A DNA stretch of 64,000 bases from DASUAS01 sp963819475 (GCA_963819475.1 CAWFWE010000002.1:930001-994000), one strand, 5' to 3'. Shown: positions 1 to 10,947, numbered from the stretch's first letter. Translations and numbers: made by a program. Notes: generated from the letters alone by a model not told the origin.

Positions 1-461
1 AACGCACGGTGGAGGTCGAGTGGACCGCCGTCGCGGTCACGCAAGTCGACCGACCCGGGCTCGTGTACCGGACGCTCGTCGATCGCGGCGCGCAGGACCG
101 GTTCCCACGCCACGAACTCGTCGCTGGTCCCCTGCTGGACGCGGGCGCGCCCGGCCATGACGAGTCCGAAGGTCGACGTGACGTCCTGGAGAAGCTCGGA
201 GCACGCCGCCGCGTCCAGCTCGACGACCGGCCCGCCGTCGCCGCGTCCCTCCCGAACCGCGAGGCACCCGTCGTCCACCATCAGATGGATGGCTGTGCCC
301 TCCACGTCGAGACCGAGCGCGGAGAGTCCGAGCTGAGCAACGCCGCGCGCCGCGAGCGCCCCGGTCGTGTCCAACCGATCGGCCAGATCGCCGAACAGGC
401 GCCCGGCGTCCATCACGACCGCGCCACCGGCGTACCGCGTCCTTCGGTCGATCGTTGTCAT
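1..461 (-). CDS. Partial unrecognised protein, N-terminal part only
   Basis: The gene starts at an ATG (459-461) behind a strong GAGGAGG ribosome binding site and runs off the left edge of the window, so only about 153 N-terminal residues are visible. The protein begins MTTIDRRTRYAGGAVV. It has a compact alpha/beta-looking N-terminal part ending in a run VHEPGSVDLRDRDGGPLDL. That last motif reminds me of the region just before the catalytic domain of some actinobacterial phytanoyl-CoA dioxygenase-like (PhyH) proteins, but the diagnostic Fe/2-oxoglutarate motifs would lie beyond the edge. It sits 19 bp downstream of the oxidoreductase gene on the same strand and is probably the last visible member of that operon. 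The reading frame is secure; the family is a guess. Confidence 0.6.
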   Translation of the reverse strand, partial: MTTIDRRTRYAGGAVVMDAGRLFGDLADRLDTTGALAARGVAQLGLSALGLDVEGTAIHLMVDDGCLAVREGRGDGGPVVELDAAACSELLQDVTSTFGLVMAGRARVQQGTSDEFVAWEPVLRAAIDERPVHEPGSVDLRDRDGGPLDLHRA

Positions 462-480
462 GATTGCCTCCTCGCGTGCA

Positions 481-1458
481 TCACACGTTCGGGTATCCGG
501 CACCGATCGCGGCACCGATGGCATCGAGCGTCGTTGCGAGCGCGATCGACTCGTCGAGCGGCATGACCGGGCTTTCCGTCAGCCCGCGGGCCAGACATTC
601 GTGGACCGCTTCGATCTGGAACCGTAGACCGTTGCCCTCATGCGAACCGTCGAGCTCTTCGCGGCTGCCGAACGTGGTGACGGTGATCGAGCTCGGACAG
701 TGCATGAAGGCAGGCAGATCGATCCACCCTTCGGTACCGGAGATGCGGGCAGTGCACGAGGTGCCGACCCGGATCGACGCGCCGACGACACCGATCCTCT
801 CGCCGGGGCCACGGAGGATCGCGGCAACCTGCTCGTCGACGCCCGTGTCGCCGACGACACCTTCAGCCACGACGTCGTCGGCCGTTCCGAGCACGAGCGA
901 GCACAGCTGGACCGGGTAGATCCCGAGATCGAGCAGGGCGCCGCCGCCGAGGTCGCGGTCATAGAGCCGGTGCGGCATCGGCAAGCGCATGCCGAAGTCG
1001 GCCTCGACCTGCAGGGGTTCGCCTATGCGACCCGCAGCGAGGACGTCCGCGAGCATGCGGTAGGCGGGGAGGAACCGGGTCCACATCGCTTCCATGAGGA
1101 AGACGCTGCGAGCACGCGCCGCGTCGGCCATCGCGCGGGCTTGGCGCGCGTTCAACGCGAACGGCTTCTCGCACAGGACGTGCTTGCCGGCGTCGACGTA
1201 CGCCACCGTGTCGGCCGCGTGTCGCGACTGCGGCGTCGCGACATAGACGGCATCGACATGCGGATCGGCAGCCAGCGCGGCGTAGTCGTCGTACCGGGTG
1301 GGGATGCCGAAGGTGTCGCCGAAGGCATCGGCCCGCTCGATCGCACGCGAGGCGACGGCCACGATCTCGCCGCCGCCGACCAGGCGCATCGCGTCGGCGA
1401 ACCCGGACGCGATCTCGCCCGGACCGGCCACGCCCCAGCGGATCACCGGGTCCCCCAT
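481..1458 (-). CDS. Gfo/Idh/MocA family oxidoreductase
   Basis: NAD(P)-dependent sugar-type dehydrogenase of 325 residues, the usual length for the family. An N-terminal Rossmann fold carries the nucleotide-binding stretch VAGPGEIASG (residues 10-19). The EKPF motif with the conserved lysine is at residues 97-100, followed by the C-terminal alpha/beta substrate domain. Members oxidise or epimerise sugars, inositols or trans-dihydrodiols; the substrate cannot be read from sequence. Its ATG follows the TGA of the upstream GH2 gene directly (TGA then ATG), so the two are translationally coupled. That suggests it acts on the sugar released by the glycosidase. Confidence 0.9.
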   Translation of the reverse strand: MGDPVIRWGVAGPGEIASGFADAMRLVGGGEIVAVASRAIERADAFGDTFGIPTRYDDYAALAADPHVDAVYVATPQSRHAADTVAYVDAGKHVLCEKPFALNARQARAMADAARARSVFLMEAMWTRFLPAYRMLADVLAAGRIGEPLQVEADFGMRLPMPHRLYDRDLGGGALLDLGIYPVQLCSLVLGTADDVVAEGVVGDTGVDEQVAAILRGPGERIGVVGASIRVGTSCTARISGTEGWIDLPAFMHCPSSITVTTFGSREELDGSHEGNGLRFQIEAVHECLARGLTESPVMPLDESIALATTLDAIGAAIGAGYPNV

Positions 1459-3903
1459 TCAGGCCTGCGCTTCGACATCGACGCGGACAGGATCGCACCC
1501 GTCGGCGGTGACCAGCACGGTGATGGTTCCCGCACCGGTCGGACGAACGACAGCGAGGGCGCGGCCACCGAACGTCGTGCAGGTCGTTTCCGTGAAGCGC
1601 TCCTCGGTGCAGGGGTTGGCGCTCCCGAGACCCTGGAGCACCCCGGGACCGTCGACGTGGACCGCGACCGGGCGGTCGGCGGTGGTGTCGAGTGTTCCGG
1701 TCTCGTCGACCAGGCCGACGTCGACGAACACGAGGTCGTCGAATCCGGCTCCGATCTCCTTGCGGTCGGCGCGCACGTCGAGCACGACCGCACCCGACGC
1801 GGACCGCAGGCTCGCACGCCCGACCTCCGCGCCGTCGCGTCGCGCGACCGCCTCCAGCACGCCCGGCTCGTACACCGTCTCGAACTGGGCCCGGAAGCGG
1901 TGCTCCGCGCCCGCCGGCTGGGAGCCGAGCGAGCGGCCGTTGAGCAGCAGCTCCACCTCCTCGGCGTCCGAGTAGACCTCGACCGTGACCGCCGCCCCCT
2001 CGTGACCGGTCCAGGTCCAGCTCGAGATCACGTCGCTCCACGACCACGGGCTCGAATGTGCCACCGCCCGTCCGTGGTGCTCGGGAGACTGGACCGCAAG
2101 ATACGGATCGGTGCGGCGACCCCAGACGATCTCGCGGTAGTAGGACTGCGGACGGCGCTGACCGATGATGTCGAAGTCAGAGCACCGCGCCGTGAGCCAC
2201 GGATAGTCGCCGAGGAACGCGGCCATGCCGAATCCGGACTGCTGCTCCCCGTACTCCACCCGTCCGACGCCCACCTCACCGAGGTAGTCCCAGCCGGTCC
2301 AGGTGAAGTCCCCGATGACGTTCGGGTTCCGCACCACGGCCGCCCAGTCCTCGTCCAGAGACGGCGGGTGAGATTCCGTCGCGACGATCACCCGCTGCGG
2401 GAAGAGCTCACGGTCGAGCTCGAAACGGCTGGCCATGTAGTTGTACCCGGCGACGTCGAGATGGGCGAACGCCTCCTGCGTCTTGGCCGCGACCACCGGT
2501 GACAGCATCGCCCTCACCATGAGCTCGCCCAGGTTGGTCGCCGCGGTGTTGACCCCGGTCTCCCCGTCGGTTCCCGAGACCGTCGCTGCCTCCCGGAATT
2601 CGTCGAAGAGCTCCGCACCGCCCACGGCGATCCCGGTCACCGCCTGGGTCACGTACCGGGTGTCGTCGAGGGCGCGCACCTTCGCCGCCAGGGCACGACC
2701 CACCTGCACCCCGACCGGCGTGGAGCCGTCCGGGATCTCGTTCCCGATGCTGTACAAGATGACGCTCGGGTGGTTGAAATCCTTGCGCACCATGGCTTCG
2801 ACGTCGGCTTCCCACCAGTCGGCGAAGCGGAGCGCGTAGTCGTCCTCCGACTTCGTCTGCAACCACATGTCGAAGGTCTCGTCCATGACCAGCATCCCGA
2901 CGCGGTCGCACGCGCGCAGCATTGCCTTGCTCATCGGGTGGTGCGCGCTGCGGATGGCGTTGAAGCCGGCGGCCCGCAGCCGCTCCACCCGCCGCGCTTC
3001 GGCACGGTCGATCGTGGCCGTGCCGAGCACGCCGTTGTCGTGGTGCACGCAGGCGCCCCGGAGCAGGATACGTTCACCGTTGATCCGCAGTCCGCGTACA
3101 GGATCAACGGCGAGGCTGCGGATGCCGAAGGTCGTCGATTCCTCGTCGAGGATCTCGTCGCCATCGGCGAGCGTCGCCCGACACGTATAGAGGTACGGGT
3201 GGTCCGGACCCCACCGCTCGGCGCCGGCGACGTACATGCGGGTGCGCGCGGTGATCGTGTCACCCGGAACCGTCGTCACCGGCGCCTCACTCGACGCCAC
3301 GACCTCGCCCTCGGCGTCGACGACCTCGACGCGGAACATCGACTGCGACGACCCGAGCGACCGGTTCCGCACCTCCGCGGCGACGGTGACGACCGCGCCG
3401 TCGCCGTCGATCTCCGGCGTCCGCACCTGGAGGCCGTCGGGCGCGAGGTGCACCGGCCCTGCCGACAGCAGCCAGACGTTCCGGTAGATCCCGGCACCCG
3501 AGTACCACCGGGAGTCGTCGCCGGCACGCGCCTCGACGCGGAGTTCGTTCTCGTCGCCGGGTTGCAGCAGGTGATCGATCGGCACGAAGAAGTTCGAGTA
3601 CCCGTACGGTCGGCGGGCGGCAACGGCGCCGTTCACGAACACCACCGCGTCGCGGTAGACGCCCTCGAACTCCAGCATGGCCACCGCAGTGTCGACGGCG
3701 GCCTCGAGCCCTCGTCGGTACTGCCAGTCACCACCGACGAAGTACCCGCTCGCCGCGCTCGCAGACGGAGATCGTTCAGCCCCGATCATGGCATCGTGCG
3801 GCAACGTGACCGCCGACCACTCTGCAGTCTCGCCGGTGAGCTCCGCGAAGCGGTTGACCTTCGGTCGCACCAACCAGTGGTCGTTGAGGGGGGTACGGCG
3901 CAT
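1459..3903 (-). CDS. Glycoside hydrolase family 2 protein (beta-galactosidase/beta-glucuronidase type)
   Basis: An 814-residue GH2 enzyme without a signal peptide, so presumably cytoplasmic. Domain order is an N-terminal sugar-binding jelly roll (about 1-165), an immunoglobulin-like domain (about 166-265), the TIM barrel (about 266-600) and a C-terminal beta domain ending near 814. The GH2 acid/base glutamate lies in SIGNEIPDGS (Glu389) and the likely nucleophile in VATESHPP (Glu510). HDNGVLG and the FNAIRSAHHP segment are typical of the barrel. It hydrolyses beta-linked galactose, glucuronic acid or a related sugar from glycosides taken up by the cell; specificity is not resolvable by eye. 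It lies between the oxidoreductase and the LivG part of the transporter, all on the minus strand. Confidence 0.93.
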   Translation of the reverse strand: MRRTPLNDHWLVRPKVNRFAELTGETAEWSAVTLPHDAMIGAERSPSASAASGYFVGGDWQYRRGLEAAVDTAVAMLEFEGVYRDAVVFVNGAVAARRPYGYSNFFVPIDHLLQPGDENELRVEARAGDDSRWYSGAGIYRNVWLLSAGPVHLAPDGLQVRTPEIDGDGAVVTVAAEVRNRSLGSSQSMFRVEVVDAEGEVVASSEAPVTTVPGDTITARTRMYVAGAERWGPDHPYLYTCRATLADGDEILDEESTTFGIRSLAVDPVRGLRINGERILLRGACVHHDNGVLGTATIDRAEARRVERLRAAGFNAIRSAHHPMSKAMLRACDRVGMLVMDETFDMWLQTKSEDDYALRFADWWEADVEAMVRKDFNHPSVILYSIGNEIPDGSTPVGVQVGRALAAKVRALDDTRYVTQAVTGIAVGGAELFDEFREAATVSGTDGETGVNTAATNLGELMVRAMLSPVVAAKTQEAFAHLDVAGYNYMASRFELDRELFPQRVIVATESHPPSLDEDWAAVVRNPNVIGDFTWTGWDYLGEVGVGRVEYGEQQSGFGMAAFLGDYPWLTARCSDFDIIGQRRPQSYYREIVWGRRTDPYLAVQSPEHHGRAVAHSSPWSWSDVISSWTWTGHEGAAVTVEVYSDAEEVELLLNGRSLGSQPAGAEHRFRAQFETVYEPGVLEAVARRDGAEVGRASLRSASGAVVLDVRADRKEIGAGFDDLVFVDVGLVDETGTLDTTADRPVAVHVDGPGVLQGLGSANPCTEERFTETTCTTFGGRALAVVRPTGAGTITVLVTADGCDPVRVDVEAQA

Positions 3904-3907
3904 GACT

Positions 3908-6749
3908 TCAGTGTCCTTCCGTGGTAGCGGCGGCGCCGCTGCGCGCGATCGCGCGCTCGTCGACGCCGAGATAGCTCGCGATGACCCGTGCGTCGTTGCG
4001 CACGATGTCGGGGCTTCCTTCGGCGATCACCCGACCGGTCTCCAGGCAGTAGACGCGATCGCTGATGCTCATGATCAGCGGCATGTCGTGCTCGATCACC
4101 AGCATGGCGGCACCGAGCTCGCGGCGGATCTCCTTGATCAGCGGACCGAAGGCCTCGGTCTCGCGCTGCGCGACGCCGGCGGTCGGCTCGTCGAGGCAGA
4201 GCACCCGCGCGTCCAGCGCGAGCAGGCCGGCGAGCTCGACGATTCGTCTGGTTCCGGTCGACAGATCTGAGATCCGACTGTTGGCGTAGCGACCGAGCCC
4301 GAGGAAGGAGATGAGGTCATCGGCCTCCGACCGGCGCTGACGCTCAGTACTCATTGAGCGCGGGAGGAACAGCGCAGTAGACACGAAGCCCGTCTTCCCC
4401 CTGGCTTCGAGCGCGACCTGCACCGTCTCCCGCACCGTGAGCTCGGGGAAGAGCCGCGCGGCCTGGAAGGTCCGCCCGAGTCCTGCCCGCGCCCGCCGCG
4501 CCGGTGCCCATCGCGGAGAGGTCGCGCCCGTGGAGGTACGTCGTCCCGGCGGCCGGCACGAAACCGCCGATCGCGTTCATCAACGTCGACTTGCCCGCGC
4601 CGTTGGTCCCGATGAGCCCGACGATCTCGTCGCTCCCGACCCGCAGGGAGGCCTCGTCGACAGCGAGGATCCCCCCGAACCTCACGGAGACGCCGGTGAC
4701 CTCGAGCGCTGCCACGCCGTCGGCCATCGGAGCGCGCGCCGAGCGTTGGAGCACGGGCGGCGTGGCGACACTTCTGGTGGTCAGCGGCGCGTCGATCCGG
4801 CCCGCGGCCCAGCCGAACAGCGCATCGCGGATCGAGTACGCGATCTGGATGAACCCACCGGGGAAGTAGAGCAGCAGCACGAGGAGGCCGATACTCGACG
4901 TGAACAGCGGGACCAGGTTGTTGTCGGGGAAGAACGCGGGCAACCCGACCACCCAGAGCGCGCCGAGCACGGCCCCCATGGGCGAGGCGATGCCGCCGAT
5001 GACGACGATCGCGACCAGCGCGAGCGAGTCGGCGACCAGGAAGTAGCGCTCCGTGTACGGCACCGACTCGATCGCGCCGGCCAGAAAGGCGCCACCGAGG
5101 CCGGCCAGGAACCCGGCGATGGCGAAGGCCCGAAGCTTGGTGGACGCCATGCCCACGGTGTAGGCGGAGGCGCTGTCGGCGTTGTCCCGCACCGCGATGG
5201 TCGTGCGGCCGATGCCGGACCGGCGGAGGCGGCTCACGAACGCGAGCGCCGCCACCAGGACCGCGAGACACACGTAGTAATAGGTGCGCTGCTGGGAGAG
5301 GTCGAGCCCGAAGAGCGTGCCGCGCGGGAAGGGCACCGCGATCTGGTCGTCGGACAGGACCGGTTGGCGGAACAGGTACTGCTGCGCGGCGACGGCAAAC
5401 GCGAACGTGCTGACCGCGAGCAGCAGGCCGCGCACGCGGAGCGCGCCTACGCCGATGAGCGCCGCTAACCCCGCGGTCGCGAACGCCGCGAGCAGGATCG
5501 AAAGGAGGAAGGGAAGCGCGGCGAAGTCGAGGGTCATCAGGCCCAGGTCGAAATGCAGACCACGCGTGAGGGCGGCTGCGACGAGCGCCCCGAATCCGGC
5601 GAACGCCATCTGGCCGAGCGACAACTGCCCCGCCCATCCGGTCAGGACCGTCAGCGACAGGCCACAGATCGCGAAGCAGGCGATGGTGGCGTACAGCAAG
5701 TGGCGTGAAGGAGCGGTGATCAGCAGAGGGATGACGATCGCCAGCACGAGCAACGCGCCGAGGATGAGCAGGTTGAAACGCCGCACCCACCAGATCCCGC
5801 GCAGGTGGTCGGGGATCTCGCGGACCTTGGGTGCGAACGAGAAGGTCTGCGTCTCCGCCGGCCCGCGGCCCCGGCTCTGGAGGGCGACCGCGATGAGGAC
5901 GGCGACGAACAGGAGCGCGTCGATCAATCCCGGCTTGTCGAGGTAGTTGAAGTTGACGAGCGCCTGGATCACGCCGATCAACACACCCGCGACCATGGCA
6001 CGAGGGAATGACACCATGCCGGCGATGACGGCGGCGGCGAGCGCACGGACCAGGGTGTTCGGACCGAGGAGCAGCAGATCGTGCGCCGGGCCCGCGTTGT
6101 CCCCCGCGACCAGGATCATCGTGAGCGTGGAGACGAACCCGGCGATGGCCCAGACGGCGGTCGAGACGATCTTCGGGTTGATGCCCTGGACCCGGGCCAG
6201 GTCGGGGTTCTCGGCCGACGCCTTGACCGTCCGGCCGATCAGCGTGCGGTTGAGGAACCAACCGAGGGCGATCGCGACCAGCGGCACGACCACGAGCACC
6301 GCGACCTGCGCACTGGTGATGCGGATTCCGGCGACGTCGTTCCACGTCGTGTCCGTGGGCACCGGATAGGCGGCGCTGAAGTCGGTGATCTCGGGATACG
6401 CAGTCACGATCGCGGCCGCGAGACCGGCGATCCCGATGGTTGCGACCAGGACGATGACACGCGGCGCGAAGAAGAGGCGCCGGATCACGATGAGCTCCAT
6501 GACCGCGCCGAAGAGCGTGCCCAGCACCAGCGCGGCGATCGCGGCCAGCCAGAACGACACGCCGTACTCGATCACGAGCAGGGCGAGGAGGCTTGCGCCG
6601 ACGAGGCCCATGTTGCCGACCGCGAAGTTGATCACCCGCGTCGAGCGATAGATCAACACGATGCCCATCGCCAGCAGGCCGAACACCAGGCCCGAGATCA
6701 CACCGTTGAAGACGAGCTGCGACGTGACCCAGGTGGCGACGACCCCCAC
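3908..6749 (-). CDS. LivH-LivM-LivG fusion of a branched-chain-amino-acid-type ABC transporter (one frameshift)
   Basis: A single gene of about 945 codons encodes three subunits that are usually separate. First comes a LivH-like permease (from GTG at 6749, about 290 residues), then a LivM-like permease (signature GWAGQLSLGQMAFAGFGA) and finally a LivG-type ATPase with Walker A GTNGAGKST, signature LSTGTRR and Walker B LCLDEPTAGV. Near 4495 the frame slips by one base inside a GC-rich run, between the HGRDLSAMG segment and GRTFQAARLFPELTV. Both halves are well conserved, so a sequencing indel is more likely than decay. The GTG start is 2 bp after the stop of the MFS-LivF gene. The complex would import a solute delivered by the neighbouring binding protein. 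Confidence 0.85.
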
Positions 6750-6751
6750 GA

Positions 6752-8977
6752 TCAGCCGCCCTCGGTGCCCAGGAACACGGCCCGGGCAAGGTCGTCGCGG
6801 TCGGCGAGCTCGGCGGCCGGCCCACTGAAGCGAACCTCGCCCTTCTCGAGGAAGACCGCACGGTCGGCGACCGAGAGCGCCACGTTCAAGCGACTGCTCG
6901 ACGAGGATGATCGTCATCCCCTCGGCCTTGAGCCGCTCGATGACCATCAGCAGCTCCTGGACGACGAGGGGCGCGAGCCCGAGCGACAGCTCGTCGATGG
7001 CGAGCACCTCGGGGTCGTGCAGCAGCGTCATGGCCAGCGCGAGCATCTGCTGCTGACCACCCGAGAGCGCCGACGCGACGTCGCGCCTCCGCGCCGACAA
7101 GGCCGGGAGCAGGCTGTAGGCACGTTCGAGGCGACGGTCGAAGTCGGCGTCGTCGTGGCGGTAGACGAACGCCGCCATCTCGAGGTTCTCGTTCACCGTC
7201 ATCGCGGGGAACACGCCCTTGCCGCCGAGCAGGATGCGGATGCCGAGGCGGGCTCGTTGTTCCGGCGTGGTGTAGGTGATGTTCACGCCGTTGAGGCGCA
7301 CGACGCCGCGCGCAGGAGTGCCGAGACCGGCGATGGCGCGCAGGATCGTCGACTTGCCCGCGCCGTTGGTGCCGAGCAACGCGAGCACCTCGCCACGGTG
7401 CACCTCGAAGCCGACGTCGAACAACACCTGAACCGGCCCGTAGGCGAAGTCGACGTCGGCGACCTGGAGGGCGGGCACCTGCGCCGGTGCCTCGAGCTGG
7501 CGGGTGTGCTCCGCCATCTCCTCCTGCAGCTCGGCGACCACCAGCGACAGGTCGTTGCGGATGAACCGCGAGCTCCTGATGATGAGGAAGCCACCGATGA
7601 TCGTGGAGGGCACGACGATGGCGATGACCGCGACCCGGGGCCCGAATTCGTCGGCCAGCAGGCCCGAGAGCAACGCCCCACCAGTCGCACCGATGAAGAA
7701 GATGTAGATCGAGCCGAGCGCGACACCCATTCCCCGCAACCGGTACGGCACGATCGACTGCATGACCGGCCCGACCATCGTGAACGCCACGGTCAGCAGC
7801 ACGATCTGGGGAATCCCGAAGATCGTGAACAACACGACGTTCGGCATGAAGAACTGCACGGGCGTCAGGAGCGCCGCGGGCAGGATCATCAACCCCACCA
7901 GCCGCAACGCGCGCGGACGGATCCTCCCGGTACATGCGGTCGTAGGCGCGACCGGCCAGCGGCAGCGCGACGAGCAGTCCGATGCCGCCGATCGTGCCCA
8001 GCACACCGCGGGCGAAGGTCTTGGTGCCGTACTCCTCCTCCATGAACAGGTTGCTCAACACGGGACCGGTGAACAACCCGAACCCGATGGCGGCGAACGC
8101 GACGATGACCGACTTGATCGTGCGGATCTGCCACAGGCGCGCGAACGCGGCTTCGACCGAGATGGGCGCGGGCTTCGCGTCCTCGATGACCTCGCCGAGG
8201 ACGTCCTGCTTCTCGAACTGACCTCGCGGCGGTTCCCGCAGCTTGAACGCGAACAGTGCCACCACCGCCACCGGGATCCCGAGCAGCAGGAACGGCCATC
8301 TCCAGCCGTCGTCACCGCCGGCGATCGACAGCGATACCAGCGACCACCACCGGGCTCAGCACACCGACGAGGCGCGCACCCATGGCCAACGACGCGCTGA
8401 TCCGACCCCGCGCACTGATCGGGTACGTGTCGGCGATCAGCGAACCGTGCACCGGCAACGAGTTCGACTTCGAGATCCCGACACCCAGTCGCGTCCAGAA
8501 CAACTGGAACGCGTTCGCAACCAGCCCGCACGACGCGACGAACGCCGCGAACGCCAAGTTCGCCCAGCCGAGGATCGGAGGTCGCCGGTACCGGTCGGCA
8601 AGCCACCCCATCGGCAACGCGCCGAGCACGAGGAACGCCCCCGACGCTGCGGCGAGGAACACGATCACACCGTTCCCGACGCCGAACGCGTCACGCAGGT
8701 CGGGGGCGAGCACCGACAGCGTCGCGACCTCGAGCTCCTCGAACGAAGCCAGCAACAGCAGGACGACGAACGTGCGCATGCCCCCCGTGCGCAGCGCCTC
8801 ACCGAGCGAGATGTGCTCTTCGCCGACCCCGGGCAGCAGATCGTCGGCGAAGAGGACCTGTTCCTGCGAGGCAGCCTGCTGCGCCTCCCGCTCGGCTTCC
8901 GCGTCGAGCACCGCGACCGCGAGCTGCGCGGCCTCCGACGCGCTCTCGGGCTCGTTGCCGCTCGAGGTCATGGTCAT
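6752..8977 (-). CDS. MFS transporter fused to a LivF-type ABC ATPase (three frameshifts)
   Basis: The N-terminal two-thirds is a major facilitator permease: a cytoplasmic Glu/Ala-rich leader, then about 12 hydrophobic segments, with MGWLADRYRRPP as the MFS loop-2 motif. The C-terminal third, after a charged linker, is a LivF-like ATPase with Walker A GTNGAGKST, signature LSGGQQQ and Walker B VLAIDELSLG. Three frame slips near 8335, 7925 and 6890 go in the same direction and cancel, so the start (ATG 8977) and stop (6752-6754) are in one frame. The ATPase should complete the LivG half-site of the next gene. Fusing an MFS permease to LivF is unusual. The stop is 2 bp before the LivHMG start and the start lies 16 bp after the binding-protein stop. 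Confidence 0.8.
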
Positions 8978-8993
8978 CCCGGTCTCCTGCGGC

Positions 8994-10218
8994 TCAGCCG
9001 ACCTTCTTGTCGGTCACCAGGGACTTGAGAGTCGGGTCGTACTTGTAGGTGAACATCGGCTGCAGGAACGTGTGGGTCTTGGGGTCGTACGTGATCGTGC
9101 CCGAGCCCGGGATCTGGACCGATCCGAGCTTCTCGGCCGCCTTGTTGAACCCCGCCACCGTGGGGTTCTTGCCGGCGGCACCCGCGAGCGCGGCCAGCAA
9201 CGGGATGTACCGGCACGCCTGTTGCGGCGGAGGCGCGGAAGTCGGGCGCGCCCACGGCCGGATACTCGAGGATCTTGTCGCCGGTGGCCTTCTCGACGAG
9301 CTTGAAGCACTTCTGCAGGCTGGGATCCTTGAAGTCGACGCCGATGTCCGCGCTGATGGAGTTCTTGATCACCGAGGGGTCGGTCGAGGGGTTGATCGCG
9401 GCAGCCTGGAAGGGGTTGACCGCGGTCGCCGCGATGCGCGGGCGGTAGTCCGTCTTGCCCAATGCGGTGATCACGGCACTCGGGGAGTTGTTCACCGCGA
9501 GCACGGTCTTGATCCCGTCCGATTTGAAGCGTTCCATGATCGTGCCCGCCTGGGTTATTCCGGCAGTGACGTCGTTGGCCGGTGCGTCGATGATCGCCGA
9601 GGTCGTCACCTTCACTCCGTTGCGCTTCAACGCGGGCATGACGACGTCGTTCAGCAGGTTCTCGTCGGCCGCCAGGGTGACGAGGCCCACCTTCCCGCCC
9701 TTGAACGCCCCCGCCTTGGTCAGCGTGTCGATCACCCGCGGTGCCACGTCGGCACCCGACTCGAGCGTGGTCCACAGCGCCTTCGTCCGAGCCAGCAGGT
9801 CAGCGGTGATCGTTCCGCCGAGCACGGGCGTGTCGTGCTGTTCGGCGTAGCACAGCGCGGCATCGTTGAGGAAGAAGCCCATGACCGCGAACATGTGCTC
9901 GTCCTCGGTGAGCTTGAGGCACGCCTCCTGCGCCGGCGCGGTGCCGAGGGGGTTGATCTTGGCGAACGTCGGAACGAGCTTGCGGCCGCCAACGCCACCG
10001 CGCTTGTTGAGATCGTCGATCACGGCGTTGTAGCTCTTCTCGTAGTCGCCGTGGCTGATGTTGGTGACGCTCCGGATCGGCTCGAAGTCGACGTAGGTCA
10101 CACCGAACTTGATCTCGTCCTTGGTCACCCCCGGCGCGGAGTCGGTGGCGGCGCCGGCGACGCCCATGGCGCCGACGAGCAGGCCGAGCACGACTGCCGG
10201 TGCAAGCAGCTTCCGCAT
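8994..10218 (-). CDS. ABC transporter substrate-binding protein, Leu/Ile/Val-type (one frameshift)
   Basis: Exported periplasmic-binding protein of about 407 residues. It begins MRKLLAPAVVLGLLVGAMG, a clear signal peptide, and is preceded by a GGGGGGAA ribosome binding site that selects the ATG at 10218. The mature part has the two-lobe Peripla_BP_6 pattern, starting GVTKDEIKFGVTYVD. A one-base slip near 9222 separates the body from the C-terminal part that begins QACRYIPLLAALAG. As first gene of the transporter operon it would deliver substrate to the LivHMG and LivF domains. Proteins of this type bind amino acids, aromatic acids or other small solutes, so the neighbouring sugar genes do not prove a sugar ligand. 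Confidence 0.88.
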
Positions 10219-10253
10219 TTCGTTCCCCCCGTTGTTCCGGAACTCTCTGTGGT

Positions 10254-10907
10254 CTATTGATCGGACGGCGACAACTCGCGGATCAGACGGTCGAAGTAGG
10301 CCTCGTCCGCGGCGGCGAGATCGATGCGATCCGGGTCCGTGAGCCACTGGGTCTCGAGGCCCATGAGGGTCGCGATGATCTCCATCGCGACCTGGCTGGT
10401 GTCGACGTCACGCCGGAGTGCGCCGCGCTCGCGCTCCGCGTCGAGGATGGCGCGTACGAGACCACGCGCGGTCTCGTACCGATCGACGAAGAAGTCGTGC
10501 AGCGGCTCGTCCGGCTCGAAGCTCTCCGCGCTCAGGACGGCGTACAGCCGCGTGAGCGTGGCCGTCTCGGCGTTGTGACGGCCGAGATCGCGCAGGGTGG
10601 CCAGCGTCAACGCACCACCGGGCTCGAGCGCGTCGGCCCGGTCGCGCTCGGCGACGACTTCGGCGAGCAGGCGCTCCTTCGACCCGAAGTAGTAGAGAAG
10701 CCCGGTTGCCGTCATGCCCACACGCTCCCCGAGCGCGGCGACGCCCGTGCCGCGGTACCCCCTGGCGGCGAAGAGGTCGACCGCGGCGTCGAGGATCTGC
10801 TGGCGGCGGGCGTCACCGCGCTGCTGGCGATTCCGCGTGTCGGCACCGGCCGGCGCCCGGCGCCGTTCCCGCCCTGCCGCGGCGGCCTGACCCGTCCGTT
10901 CGCTCAT
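10254..10907 (-). CDS. TetR family transcriptional regulator
   Basis: A basic N-terminal tail is followed by a TetR-type HTH (ILDAAVDLFAARGYRG, then GVGALGERVGMT-like spacing and LYYFGSKERLLAEV). The C-terminal part is a helical ligand-binding domain. I chose the ATG at 10905-10907 because it has a GGGGGAT site in front; the longer start at 10946 has no good site and would run into the inverted repeat at 10948-10962. It is the likely repressor of the adjacent transporter operon and possibly of the divergent rhamnose operon, since two palindromes lie in the shared intergenic region. Confidence 0.88.
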   Translation of the reverse strand: MSERTGQAAAAGRERRRAPAGADTRNRQQRGDARRQQILDAAVDLFAARGYRGTGVAALGERVGMTATGLLYYFGSKERLLAEVVAERDRADALEPGGALTLATLRDLGRHNAETATLTRLYAVLSAESFEPDEPLHDFFVDRYETARGLVRAILDAERERGALRRDVDTSQVAMEIIATLMGLETQWLTDPDRIDLAAADEAYFDRLIRELSPSDQ

Positions 10908-10947
10908 GCGCGCGACATCCCCCAATGTGCGTAGCCTCCCGGTCATC

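Noticed and set aside
640..2502. Long plus-strand open frame (620 codons) over the oxidoreductase and GH2 genes
   Set aside because: Arg/Asp/Gly-rich with no motif and no ribosome binding site; antisense shadow of two genes with clear catalytic residues.
6081..8045. Long plus-strand open frame (654 codons) over the transporter genes
   Set aside because: Composition is almost all Asp/Arg/His/Glu, typical of the antisense of GC-rich membrane-protein genes.
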